DNA from: Micromonospora sp. NBRC 110009
GTDB lineage: Bacteria; Actinomycetota; Actinomycetes; Mycobacteriales; Micromonosporaceae
DNA length: 64,000 nt
Direction of reading: 5' to 3'
Assembly (NCBI RefSeq): GCF_030518795.1
Contig: NZ_CP130427.1
Location: 3,906,001-3,970,000, forward strand
Part shown: positions 25,483-33,346 of the stretch, one piece after another
Layout: every line of letters begins with the position of its first letter
Position numbering within the stretch: the first letter of the stretch is position 1
Position numbers and translations under genes: made by a program
Notes under the pieces: model-generated
What the model saw: only the letters and a program-made list of their open reading frames with translations
Told to the model about the DNA's origin: nothing
Databases searched by the model: none

Positions 25483-26148
25483 TCAGCGGGTGCGGCGGCG
25501 GATCAGCAGCGCGATGCCGGCGAGGCCGGCGGTGATGACCACCATCACCCCGACGTTGAGCAGCAGCAGCCGCTGCAGCTCGCCCAGCGTCGCGTCGATG
25601 TCCTGCACCGGGTCCAGCGCCTCCTCGGGGATGACCCGGTCGCCGCCGCCGATGCCGCCGCTGAGCGTGTCGAACTGCCGCTCCAGCGGCACCCCGACGC
25701 TGCGCAGCGTCTCGGACATGGTCAGTCGGCCGAAGAACCAGCCGGCCCGGGTCTTGCTCAGGTCGGGCTGCTTGGCCGGCCGGTAGACCCGGGGCCCACC
25801 CTTGGCGAGCGGGTAGAGGTCGTAGGTCTTCGCCGGGTTGCCTCCGGAGAGCACCACCACGGTGTACTTCGGACCGAGGTCCTTCGCTGCCGGGCCGCGC
25901 TGCTGGCCGGTCGCCCCGAGCCACTTCACCTGGTCGATGACGGCGTTCACCTCGGTGGGGCGGGTGTCGGCGCGCAGCTGCAGCGGCTGGGCGAGCCGGT
26001 CGCCGGTGATGTCCACACCGGCCGGTGGAAGCTTGGGCTTGGGCGCGGCCGCGTGGGCGGCGGTAGCGCCGGTCAGGGCCAGCGAGCACACGGTCGCGAG
26101 CACCGCGCCCGCCACGGCGGTCAGCAGCCGCCTCACCTTCCGGACCAT
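25483..26148 (-). CDS. Exported, C-terminally anchored protein of unknown function
   Basis: A 221-residue protein with an N-terminal signal peptide (KVRRLLTAVAGAVLATVCSL, cut at about AHA) and a C-terminal membrane helix (LLLNVGVMVVITAGLAGIALLI) followed by a short basic tail. The extracellular domain of about 150 residues has no motif that I recognise. Such a layout is common in small cell-surface proteins. It is divergent from the CopC-like gene, which has the same overall architecture, with 224 bases between the two starts. Confidence 0.72.
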   Translation of the reverse strand: MVRKVRRLLTAVAGAVLATVCSLALTGATAAHAAAPKPKLPPAGVDITGDRLAQPLQLRADTRPTEVNAVIDQVKWLGATGQQRGPAAKDLGPKYTVVVLSGGNPAKTYDLYPLAKGGPRVYRPAKQPDLSKTRAGWFFGRLTMSETLRSVGVPLERQFDTLSGGIGGGDRVIPEEALDPVQDIDATLGELQRLLLLNVGVMVVITAGLAGIALLIRRRTR

Positions 26149-26372
26149 CGCCGCCTCCTCGCCCCGTTCGATGGGTGGCTTCCACTGCAGGTCACGCTTG
26201 ATCGGCCGACGCCGGTGGGCCCGCCCGCGCTTCGGGTGCCCACCTCAAAGACTCCGCAGAACGTCGCTTGGTTGCAGCTGGTGGAAGAGTAATTGGAACT
26301 ATTTGCGATCTGCGGCCGACTAACCGACCGGTCGTTGATCAGCGGCCGGATCGTAACCGGATGGAGGGGCTC

Positions 26373-26972
26373 ATGGGGGGCAGAGTAACCCGCGTGGCGC
26401 GGACCTGGTTGGTGGTTCTCGGGGTGGCCTTCGGCGTGTCGGTGCTGCCGGCCGCTCCGGCCGCCGCGCACAACTCGCTGACCGGCAGCGATCCGAAGGA
26501 CGGCGCCCGGGTGGCGACCGCGCCGAAGCGGATCGAGCTGCGCTTCCTGGCCACGCCCGCCCCGGCCACGACGAAGATCACAGTCACCGGGCCGGGTGCC
26601 GCGTCCGCCTCGGGCGGCGCGCCGAGCTTCGCCGGCAACCGGGTGAGCGTGCCGTTCAGCCCGGGCCCGGCCGGCGTCTACACGGTCGCCTACCAGGTCG
26701 GCTCGACCGACGGCCATCCGGTCAAGGGGACGATCCGGTTCACCCTGACCACCGGCGCGCCCGCCGCCTCCCCGTCGCCCAGCGCGGCGCCGAGCACCGC
26801 CGCGCCCACCACCCCGGTGGCCGCGCCCAGCACCCCGGGGAGCCAGGTGCCCGCGGCGTCCCGCGCGGACGACGACGGGGGTACCGGCTGGCGCTGGGCG
26901 CTCGGTGCGGTCGTGGTGCTCGTCGCGCTGGCCGGCGGGCTGCTGCTGCGCCGGCGAGCCGCCCGGCGCTGA
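26373..26972 (+). CDS. CopC-domain copper-binding protein
   Basis: A 199-residue membrane-tethered CopC. The signal peptide ends in APAAA, so the mature protein starts with AHNSLTGSDPKDG. The new N-terminal His, together with Asp and His in GSTDGHPVKGTIRF, forms the Cu(II) site of CopC. A Pro/Ser/Ala-rich linker and a C-terminal membrane helix with RRRAARR follow. CopC proteins bind copper in the periplasm or at the cell surface and work with CopD. No CopD is fused or adjacent. The ATG at 26373 is chosen because GGAGGGG lies directly upstream. Confidence 0.9.
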   Translation: MGGRVTRVARTWLVVLGVAFGVSVLPAAPAAAHNSLTGSDPKDGARVATAPKRIELRFLATPAPATTKITVTGPGAASASGGAPSFAGNRVSVPFSPGPAGVYTVAYQVGSTDGHPVKGTIRFTLTTGAPAASPSPSAAPSTAAPTTPVAAPSTPGSQVPAASRADDDGGTGWRWALGAVVVLVALAGGLLLRRRAARR

Positions 26973-26989
26973 GCCACCCGGCCGGACGA

Positions 26990-27025
26990 CGAAGGGGCCC
27001 GCCGGACGACCGGCGGGCCCCTTCG
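26990..27025. terminator. Bidirectional terminator
   Basis: CGAAGGGGCCCGCCGG pairs perfectly with CCGGCGGGCCCCTTCG around the loop ACGA, between the copC stop and the gltX stop. It serves both convergent genes. Confidence 0.85.
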
Positions 27026-27034
27026 CGTGCGACG

Positions 27035-28444
27035 TCAGACCAGGCGTACCCGGGCGGCGCGTAGCCGGGTCAGGGTGCGCTCGCGGCCGAGCACCTCGAG
27101 GGACTCGAAGAGCGGCAGCCCGACCGTGCGCCCGGTGACCGCGACCCGGACCGGCGCCTGGGCCTTGCCCAGCTTCAGCCCGCGCTCGGCGCCCACCGCC
27201 TCCAGGGTGGACTTCAGCGACTCGGCGTCCCAGGACTCCAGCGCCTCGAAGGCGGCGATCGCCGCGTCCAGCAGTTCGGCCGCGCCCTCCTTCATCGCCT
27301 TCGCCCAGGCCGCCTCGTCGATCAGCGGGTCGGCCAGGAAGAGGAAGTCGACGTTCGGCACGATCTCGCTGAGCACCGCGATCCGGGTCTGCGCCAGCGG
27401 GGCCACCGCGGCGAACGCGTCGGCGTCGAACTCCTCCGGCTGCCACGGCGGCGGCGCGATGGTCTCGGTGCCGGTCAGCCACGGCTGGCACTCCGTGACG
27501 AAGTCCTCGATCGGCAGCGCCCGGATGTACTCGCCGTTGAACGCGCGCAGCTTCTTCTCGTCGAAGAACGCGGGGGAGGGGTTCACCTCCTCCAGCCGGA
27601 ACTCCTCCTCGATCACCGACCAGGGCACGATCTCCCGGTCGTTGGCGGGGGCCCAGCCGAGCAGCATCAGGTAGTTGCGCATCGCGGCGGCGAGATAGCC
27701 CTCGTCCCGGTACGCCTCCAGGGCGACCTTGTCCCGCCGCTTGGACAGCTTCTGCCGCTTCTCGTTCACCACCACGGGCACGTGTGCCCAGACCGGCGGC
27801 TTGACCCCGAGGGCGTCCCAGAGCAGCTGCTGCTTCGGGGTGTTGGGCAGATGCTCCTCGGCCCGGATGACGTGGGTGATCCCCATGGTCATGTCGTCGA
27901 CCACGTTGGCGAGAAGGAAGACCGGGGAGCCGTCGCCGCGGGCGATGACGAAGTCCTCGATCAGCTTGTTCTCGAAGGTCGGCTCGCCACGGATCAGGTC
28001 GACCACCACGGTCTCGCCCTCGTCCGGCGTGCGGAAGCGCAGCGCCCGCCCCTCGCCGGGGCCGAGGCCCCGGTCCCGGCAGAAGCCGTCGTAGCCCTGG
28101 TACTGCGAGCCGGTCCGCGCCTGCACGTCCTCCCGGGTGCAGTCGCAGTAGTAGGCCCGGCCGCCCTCGTAGAGCCGCTGCGCGGCGGCCCGGTGCTCAC
28201 CGGCGTACGACGACTGGAAGTACGGGCCCTCGTAGCTGCCCCGGGCGATGCCGATCCAGTCGAGCGCGGACAGGATGCCCTCGGTCCACTCGGGCTTGTT
28301 GCGGGCCGCGTCGGTGTCCTCGATGCGGAGCACGAACACCCCGCCCTGCTGCTTGGCGTAGATCCAGTTCTGCAGGGCCGAGCGGGCGCCGCCGACGTGG
28401 AACATACCGGTCGGGGAAGGGGCGAAGCGTACACGTACCGTCAC
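27035..28444 (-). CDS. gltX: Glutamate-tRNA ligase
   Basis: A 469-residue class I aminoacyl-tRNA synthetase charging tRNA-Glu. The HIGH-type motif appears as PSPTGMFHVGGARSALQNW near residue 9, in the form usual for actinobacteria. The KMSKS loop is KRQKLSKRRDKVAL near 230. The C-terminal half is the helical anticodon-binding domain. Length and motifs match the discriminating or non-discriminating GluRS. Whether it also charges tRNA-Gln cannot be told from this window. The gene stands alone and ends at a terminator. Confidence 0.96.
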   Translation of the reverse strand: MTVRVRFAPSPTGMFHVGGARSALQNWIYAKQQGGVFVLRIEDTDAARNKPEWTEGILSALDWIGIARGSYEGPYFQSSYAGEHRAAAQRLYEGGRAYYCDCTREDVQARTGSQYQGYDGFCRDRGLGPGEGRALRFRTPDEGETVVVDLIRGEPTFENKLIEDFVIARGDGSPVFLLANVVDDMTMGITHVIRAEEHLPNTPKQQLLWDALGVKPPVWAHVPVVVNEKRQKLSKRRDKVALEAYRDEGYLAAAMRNYLMLLGWAPANDREIVPWSVIEEEFRLEEVNPSPAFFDEKKLRAFNGEYIRALPIEDFVTECQPWLTGTETIAPPPWQPEEFDADAFAAVAPLAQTRIAVLSEIVPNVDFLFLADPLIDEAAWAKAMKEGAAELLDAAIAAFEALESWDAESLKSTLEAVGAERGLKLGKAQAPVRVAVTGRTVGLPLFESLEVLGRERTLTRLRAARVRLV

Positions 28445-28472
28445 CTCCCCAGCCTACGGCGGGCCGCGACCC

Positions 28473-28529
28473 GATAAGGAAGGGCCCCTTCTTAACGCCT
28501 CGTGGGGGTAAAGGGTCCCTTCCTAACAC
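28473..28529 (-). repeat. Dispersed palindromic repeat, copy 2
   Basis: Read on the minus strand this region matches copy 1 at 17419-17473 along its whole length, with GTGTTAGGAAGGGACCC, then GAGGCGTTAAGAAGGGG and CCCTTCCTTA. It consists of two near-palindromes (TAAGGAAGGGCCCCTTCTTA is one). It sits between the start of gltX and the stop of the MFS gene. Confidence 0.75.
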
Positions 28530-28534
28530 CGCGG

Positions 28535-29812
28535 TCAGGGGACCGAACGGATCTTGAGGACCAGGGCGCTGCCGAGCAGGGTGACCGCCGCGGTGACCGC
28601 GTACAGGGTGGGGTAGCCGCCCAGGTGGACCACGATCGGGGCGGAGAGCGCCGGGCCGAGCACCTGCGGGGCGGAGTTGGCGATGTTGATCACGCCGAGG
28701 TCCTTGGCGCGGTCGGTGGCGGCCGGCAGCACCTGGGTGATCAGCGCCGCGTCCACCGCCAGGTAGACCCCGTAGCCGGCGCCGAGCAGCAGCGCGGCGG
28801 CCACCGCCATCGGCCAGGTCGGCGCCACGGCGAGCAGCAGCGCCGCCACCGCCATGATCAGCCCGGAGGCGATCACGAAGACCTTGCGCCGCCCGGACCG
28901 GTCGGAGAGCCGCCCGGCCACCACGGCGGTCAGCATCATGCCGACCGTGTAGAGCAGGATCAGCACCAGCAGCGCGCCCTCCGGGTCGGCCACGCGCACC
29001 CCGTCGGTGAGGAAGTAGAGCAGGTAGAGCGTGCCCAGGGCGTTGCCGGTCTGCACCAGGAACCGGGTGAACCAGGCCCAGGCGAAGTCGGGGTGCCGGC
29101 GCGGGCTGATCCACATCGACGCCAGCAGCCCGCGCAGCCGCAGCGCCGACCGGTGCTCCCGGGGCAGCGGGTCGTCCTCGGTGAGCAGCGCGAACGGCAG
29201 CGACAGCAGCAGCACCGCGAGCGCGATGGCCGCGTACCCGGCGGCGTTGCCGCTGACCACCGCGGTGACCAGCACCGCCCCGACCACCAGGCCGAGCGCC
29301 TGTGGGATGCCCACCCAGCCGGAGACGCCGCCGCGCTGGGCCACCGGCACCCGGTCCGGGATGGCGGCGGTGAGGCTGGCCAGCATCGCGTTGAAGCAGA
29401 CCTGGGCGGCGACCCAGCCGACCGCCACCCCGGCGATGGTGTCCTGCCGGGCCAGCAGCACCAGGGCGAGGGCGCCGAGCACCGCGCCGGAGGCGGTCCA
29501 GACGTGCCGCCGGCCGAAGTGCCGGTTGGCCAGCCGCAGCACGGTCCGGTCGGAGAGCGCGCCGGCGAGCGGGTTGGCGAGGACCGCGGCGAGCGCGCCG
29601 AGGCCGGTGACGACCGCGAGCATGGCCTCCTTGTCGCCCGGTGCGATCCGTTCGACCTGCTGCGGTAGCAGCACCTGGATGGGGGTGAAGAAGGCCATCC
29701 AGACGCCCAGGTTGGCCGCGAAGATCAGCGCGATCCAGCTCCGCCGGACCGGCACGGTCGGTTCGGCGAGCGCCGCCGGCAGCGAGGCCGGCGTCGGGTT
29801 CACCGTGGTCAT
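28535..29812 (-). CDS. MFS transporter, probably for glycosides
   Basis: A 425-residue, 12-helix transporter. The loop 2-3 signature is NPLAGALSDRTVLRL and the equivalent in the second half is AGRLSDRSGRRKVF, both typical of MFS. Its start overlaps the stop of the beta-glucosidase gene by four bases (ATGA), so the two are translated together. I infer that it imports the glucoside or disaccharide that the enzyme hydrolyses, as in many actinobacterial MFS-GH1 pairs. The direction of transport is an inference from context. Confidence 0.87.
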   Translation of the reverse strand: MTTVNPTPASLPAALAEPTVPVRRSWIALIFAANLGVWMAFFTPIQVLLPQQVERIAPGDKEAMLAVVTGLGALAAVLANPLAGALSDRTVLRLANRHFGRRHVWTASGAVLGALALVLLARQDTIAGVAVGWVAAQVCFNAMLASLTAAIPDRVPVAQRGGVSGWVGIPQALGLVVGAVLVTAVVSGNAAGYAAIALAVLLLSLPFALLTEDDPLPREHRSALRLRGLLASMWISPRRHPDFAWAWFTRFLVQTGNALGTLYLLYFLTDGVRVADPEGALLVLILLYTVGMMLTAVVAGRLSDRSGRRKVFVIASGLIMAVAALLLAVAPTWPMAVAAALLLGAGYGVYLAVDAALITQVLPAATDRAKDLGVINIANSAPQVLGPALSAPIVVHLGGYPTLYAVTAAVTLLGSALVLKIRSVP

Positions 29813-31140
29813 CGCCGGATCACCTGGTCGCGGAACCAGGCGTACGACGACTTGGGGGTACGCCGCTGGGTGGCGTAGTCGACGTGCACCAGGCCGAACC
29901 GCTTGGTGAAGCCCTCGGCCCACTCCCAGTTGTCCAGCAGCGACCAGACGAAGTACCCGGTCACCGGCACCCCGGCGGCCATCGCCTCGCGCACCGCCCG
30001 CAGGTGCCCGTCCAGGTACGCGATCCGGTCCGGGTCGGGCACCCGGCCCTCGGCGTCCGGCACGTCGTCGTACGCGCAGCCGCTCTCGGTGATCTGGATC
30101 GGCGGCAGCGCGTCGCCGTACCGGTCGCGCAGTTGGAGGAGCAGCTCGCGCAGCCCGTCCGGGGCCACCGGCCAGTCGAAGGCGGTGCGGGGGTAGCCGG
30201 CCAGCGGCACGATCTCGAACGGCAGCGGCGAGTCCGCCTCGGCGGCCCGGATGCCGGTCGGGTTGTAGTAGTTCACCCCGAGCACGTCGATCGGGGCGGC
30301 GATCATGTCGAGGTCGCCGTCCCGGACCACGGCCGGGTCGAAGCCCGGCTCCGCCGGGTACCCGCGCCCGAGCAGCGGGTCGGTGAAGAGCCGGTTGTGC
30401 AGCGCGTCGTACGCCGCCCCGGCGGACCGGTCGGCGTCCGTGTCTCCGGCCAGCCGCACCGGGGAGTAGTTGTTCGCGATGGCGACCGGGCTGGTGCTCC
30501 GGGCGCGCAGCGCGGAGACCGCGAGACCGTGCCCGAGGAGCTGGTGGTGGGCCACCGGGAAGGCGTCGAAGAGCAGCATCCGGCCGGGGGCGTGCACGCC
30601 CATGCCGTGGCCGAGGCTCATGTGGATGAACGGCTCGTTGAGGGTGATCCAGAGCTTCACCCGGTCGCCGAGGCGGGCGGCGACCAGGTCGGCGTACTCG
30701 GCGAAGCGGCCGGCGGTGTCCCGGTTGAGCCAGCCGCCGGCGTCCTCCAGCGCCTGCGGCAGGTCCCAGTGGAAGAGCGTGGCGACCGGGTCGACCCCGT
30801 GCCCGAGCAGGCTGTCCACGAGCCGGTCGTAGAAGTCCAGCCCGGCCGCGTTCGCCGCCCCGGTGCCGGTGGGCTGCACCCGGGGCCAGGCGATCGAGAA
30901 CCGGTAGGCGGACACCCCGAGCCCGGCCAGCAGCGCGACGTCCTCGGCGTACCGGTGGTAGTGGTCGCACGCCTCGTCGCCGGTGCTGCCGTCGACGACG
31001 CGGCCGGGGGAGTGGGCGAAGGTGTCCCAGATGGACGGCCCCCGGCCGTCGGCGGTGGCCGCCCCCTCGATCTGGTACGCGGACGTGGACACCCCCCACC
31101 GGAAGCCGGCCGGGAAGCCGGGCATTGGCGCGGTCGTCAT
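29809..31140 (-). CDS. Beta-glucosidase, GH1
   Basis: A 443-residue family 1 glycosidase. The acid/base Glu is in WITLNEPFIHM and the nucleophile Glu in IQITESGCAYDD. ESG replaces the commoner ENG, which is tolerated in the family. The N-terminal FRWGVSTSAYQIEGAA is the family signature. There is no signal peptide, so it acts in the cytoplasm on imported sugars. The ATG at 31140 has GGGAGGG at the right distance. A longer frame upstream has no family similarity. It is cotranscribed with the transporter that follows. Confidence 0.94.
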   Translation of the reverse strand: MTTAPMPGFPAGFRWGVSTSAYQIEGAATADGRGPSIWDTFAHSPGRVVDGSTGDEACDHYHRYAEDVALLAGLGVSAYRFSIAWPRVQPTGTGAANAAGLDFYDRLVDSLLGHGVDPVATLFHWDLPQALEDAGGWLNRDTAGRFAEYADLVAARLGDRVKLWITLNEPFIHMSLGHGMGVHAPGRMLLFDAFPVAHHQLLGHGLAVSALRARSTSPVAIANNYSPVRLAGDTDADRSAGAAYDALHNRLFTDPLLGRGYPAEPGFDPAVVRDGDLDMIAAPIDVLGVNYYNPTGIRAAEADSPLPFEIVPLAGYPRTAFDWPVAPDGLRELLLQLRDRYGDALPPIQITESGCAYDDVPDAEGRVPDPDRIAYLDGHLRAVREAMAAGVPVTGYFVWSLLDNWEWAEGFTKRFGLVHVDYATQRRTPKSSYAWFRDQVIRR

Positions 31141-31274
31141 TCGCCCTCCCAGAAACGCGAAGCGTGCTCGCGACTCTAGGGCGCGGGCCTGCGATGCGCC
31201 ATAGGCCGGAAAGCGAGGCGGCGCAAGGGATTCCGGCGTGTCTTTTTCCAAACCCGTCCGGGTAAGTCCGATTT

Positions 31275-31306
31275 ACACATAGAGTGCCGAATATCGCGGA
31301 TGTGTT
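31275..31306. promoter_or_regulatory. Inverted repeat in the beta-glucosidase/SRPBCC intergenic region
   Basis: ACACAT (31275-31280) and ATGTGT (31301-31306 minus one base at each side) form a six-base inverted repeat about 19 bases apart in an AT-rich patch between divergent genes. It could be an operator for the sugar operon or the SRPBCC gene. No regulator gene is adjacent, so the assignment is weak. Confidence 0.3.
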
Positions 31307-31325
31307 TTAAGTGGGGGAAAGACAG

Positions 31326-31772
31326 ATGATCCTCGTGGAGCGCAGTGCGCACGTGATGGCGCCGGTGGAAGCGGTCTGGGACGTCGTCCAACGGGCCGAG
31401 CAGTTGCCGGCCTGGCTGGCGGGGGTCCGCGCGGCCGAGGTCCTCTCCGGGGAGGGGTTCGGCCGGCGACAACTGGTCCAGGCCGGGCGCGGTGCGGCGC
31501 ACGAGGCCGAGGTGATCGCCTACCAGGAGCCGACCCTGATCGGGTGGCGCGAGCGGGCCAAGGGCGCCGGTGCCCGGGCCGAGGCGCGCACCGAGATCTA
31601 CGTACAGCTGACCCCGGACGAGGAGGAGGGCGGGACGGTCGTGCGGCTCATCGTCGTACGGTGGCCCGCCGGGCCGGTCAAGGCCGCCCTGCTCCGGCTC
31701 GGCCTACGTCGGGTCGGCGCCGATCTGGAGGACTCGCTGGCCCGGCTGACCGACCTGGCCGCCGTCGGCTGA
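31326..31772 (+). CDS. SRPBCC family cyclase/dehydrase-like protein
   Basis: A 148-residue START-like protein. It begins ILVERSAHVMAPVEAVWDVV, the polyketide-cyclase type opening, followed by several beta strands and a C-terminal helix (GADLEDSLARLTDL). In this family the fold binds small hydrophobic ligands. A cyclase activity is not implied, because no polyketide genes are present. The ATG at 31326 has GGGGGAAAG upstream, and an alternative GTG at 31311 would overlap it. A long perfect terminator follows. Confidence 0.77.
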   Translation: MILVERSAHVMAPVEAVWDVVQRAEQLPAWLAGVRAAEVLSGEGFGRRQLVQAGRGAAHEAEVIAYQEPTLIGWRERAKGAGARAEARTEIYVQLTPDEEEGGTVVRLIVVRWPAGPVKAALLRLGLRRVGADLEDSLARLTDLAAVG

Positions 31773-31804
31773 CCGGAGCCGGTCCCGGCGCCGCCCGCGA
31801 TGGA

Positions 31805-31841
31805 GATGGTCCGGCGTTCCCGCCAGGAACGCCGGACCATC
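31805..31841. terminator. Strong bidirectional terminator
   Basis: GATGGTCCGGCGTTCC and GGAACGCCGGACCATC form a perfect 16-base stem with a five-base loop (cgcca) between the convergent SRPBCC and PadR genes. Confidence 0.9.
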
Positions 31842-31857
31842 GTCGACTCCGCCGCCC

Positions 31858-32385
31858 TCAGCCGGCTCCCAGTTCGGCGATCGCGGCCCGCAGCCAGGAG
31901 CGCTCGGCCCGGCTGATCTCGCGGGCCATCACCAACATTCCGCGCCGGAAGAGGTCCTCCTGCTCGGCGGCCCGCTGCGGCCGCTCCCCGGTGTGGAAGA
32001 AGCTGGCAGGCTGGTCGAGGAAGGCCAGCCGGCGGGCCAGCACCGCCGCCTGCGCCGCCGGGTCGGCGAGCTGACCCAGGAAGGCGAGCAGCGTGAAGAA
32101 CCGGTTCTGGTCCGTGACGTCCAGCTCGGCCGGCTCGCGCAGTCGCCGTCGCAGCTCCGCCCGGCCGGTGTCGGTGAGCGAGAGGGTGTGCCGGGGCGCC
32201 GCGGCGGCGCCCGGCTCGCGTTGCCGGCTGACCAGGCCGGCCCGCTCCAGGCGATTGATGGCCGGATAGAGGCTGCCGTCGCTCACCGGCCGGGCGTAGC
32301 CGGCCAGGCGCGCGATGCGGGCCTTCAGCTCGTAGCCGTGCAGCGGGCCCTCGCCCAGGAAGCCCAGGATCGCCAACTCCAGCAT
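31858..32385 (-). CDS. PadR family transcriptional regulator
   Basis: A 175-residue PadR regulator. The winged helix is at residues 1-90: MLELAILGFLGEGPLHGYEL, then VSDGSLYPAINRLERAGLVS, where the second segment is the recognition helix. The C-terminal half is the helical Vir domain used for dimerisation. PadR proteins are usually repressors released by phenolic or drug-like ligands. It is divergent from an alpha/beta hydrolase with 72 bases between, so it probably controls that gene and itself. A tandem repeat in the shared region is a likely operator. Confidence 0.9.
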   Translation of the reverse strand: MLELAILGFLGEGPLHGYELKARIARLAGYARPVSDGSLYPAINRLERAGLVSRQREPGAAAAPRHTLSLTDTGRAELRRRLREPAELDVTDQNRFFTLLAFLGQLADPAAQAAVLARRLAFLDQPASFFHTGERPQRAAEQEDLFRRGMLVMAREISRAERSWLRAAIAELGAG

Positions 32386-32419
32386 CCCCGCATTCTGCCT
32401 TGCCCACCGCCGCCATGCC

Positions 32420-32448
32420 TCGATACGGTGTACCTCGATTCGATGTAT
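32420..32448. promoter_or_regulatory. Direct repeat, candidate PadR operator
   Basis: Two tandem 14-base units, TCGATACGGTGTAC (32420-32433) and TCGATTCGATGTAT (32435-32448), differ at four positions and lie one base apart, giving a period of 15. They fill the short space between the PadR gene and the hydrolase start and overlap where the hydrolase promoter must be. This is inference from position and repetition. Confidence 0.45.
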
Positions 32449-32457
32449 GGAGGACGA

Positions 32458-33267
32458 ATGCGGATCGAGGGACACGGCGGGACCGGGCTCAACGTGGTCG
32501 ACTTCGGTGGCGACGGCCCCGGCATCCTGCTGCTGCACGGGCTCACCGGGCGGGCCGCGAACTGGACCGCCACCGCCCGCTGGCTCACCCGGTACGGCCG
32601 GGTCGTCGGCTACGACGCACGCGGGCACGGCCACAGCGACAGGCCGGACGGCCCTTACGACCGTCCGGCGTACGTCGCTGATGCAGTCGCCGTGATCGAG
32701 GCGCTGGACCTGGCCCCCGCGCTGGTGATCGGGCACTCGATGGGCGGGCTCACCGCCTGGCAGCTCGCCGGCGCCCGGCCCGACCTGGTCGGGGGCGTGG
32801 TGATCGCCGACATGAGCCCGGTGACCCCGCCCGACCTGGTCGACCGGTGGCGGCGCTGGCTGGCCGACTGGCCAGTACCGTTCCGGACGCTGGCCGACGT
32901 GCGCGACTACTTCGGGGCCGAGCGGCGCACCGAGGGGGAGTCCTTCGTGGAGGTGATGGCCGGCGGGCCGGACGGCTGGCGGCCGCTGACCCGGCCCGAG
33001 CACCTGCTGGCCTCCCTGCTGCACTGGGCGGACCGCGACCACCGGCCCGAACTCGCCGCGGTGGGCTGTCCCGCCCTCGTGGTCGCCGGGGCGGAGAGCG
33101 ACCAGCCCGTCGCGCGGCAGCGGGAGATGGCCGAGCTGCTGCCCGACGGCCGGTTCGCGCTCGTCCCCGACGCCGGCCACGTCCTGCACTACGACAACCC
33201 GGCGGGCTGGCGGGCCGCCGTCGAGCCGTTCGTCGCCGAGCTGACCCCGGCCCCCGCGGCGGCCTAG
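32458..33267 (+). CDS. Alpha/beta hydrolase controlled by PadR
   Basis: A 269-residue alpha/beta hydrolase. It has LLLHGLTGRAANW (oxyanion), GHSMGGLTAW with the nucleophile Ser, and DAGHVLHYDNP with the catalytic His. The acid is likely Asp or Glu in VVAGAESDQPV. The ATG at 32458 follows GGAGGA. A serine hydrolase acting on a small ester or lactone would suit a PadR ligand system. It is divergent from the PadR gene and followed by a terminator. Confidence 0.87.
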   Translation: MRIEGHGGTGLNVVDFGGDGPGILLLHGLTGRAANWTATARWLTRYGRVVGYDARGHGHSDRPDGPYDRPAYVADAVAVIEALDLAPALVIGHSMGGLTAWQLAGARPDLVGGVVIADMSPVTPPDLVDRWRRWLADWPVPFRTLADVRDYFGAERRTEGESFVEVMAGGPDGWRPLTRPEHLLASLLHWADRDHRPELAAVGCPALVVAGAESDQPVARQREMAELLPDGRFALVPDAGHVLHYDNPAGWRAAVEPFVAELTPAPAAA

Positions 33268-33300
33268 GGGCGCCGCCGAGGAGAACGGCCCGGATGACGA

Positions 33301-33331
33301 AGGGGCCCGGCGCACAAAGCGCCGGGCCCCT
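33301..33331. terminator. Bidirectional terminator
   Basis: AGGGGCCCGGCGC pairs with GCGCCGGGCCCCT around the loop acaaa, between the stops of the convergent hydrolase and aceE genes. Confidence 0.85.
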
Positions 33332-33346
33332 GTCGTACCGGATGGG

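Noticed and set aside
26268..26372. Upstream extension of the CopC-like gene
   Set aside because: The frame is open to 26268, but the signal peptide and the ribosome site GGAGGGG fit the ATG at 26373.
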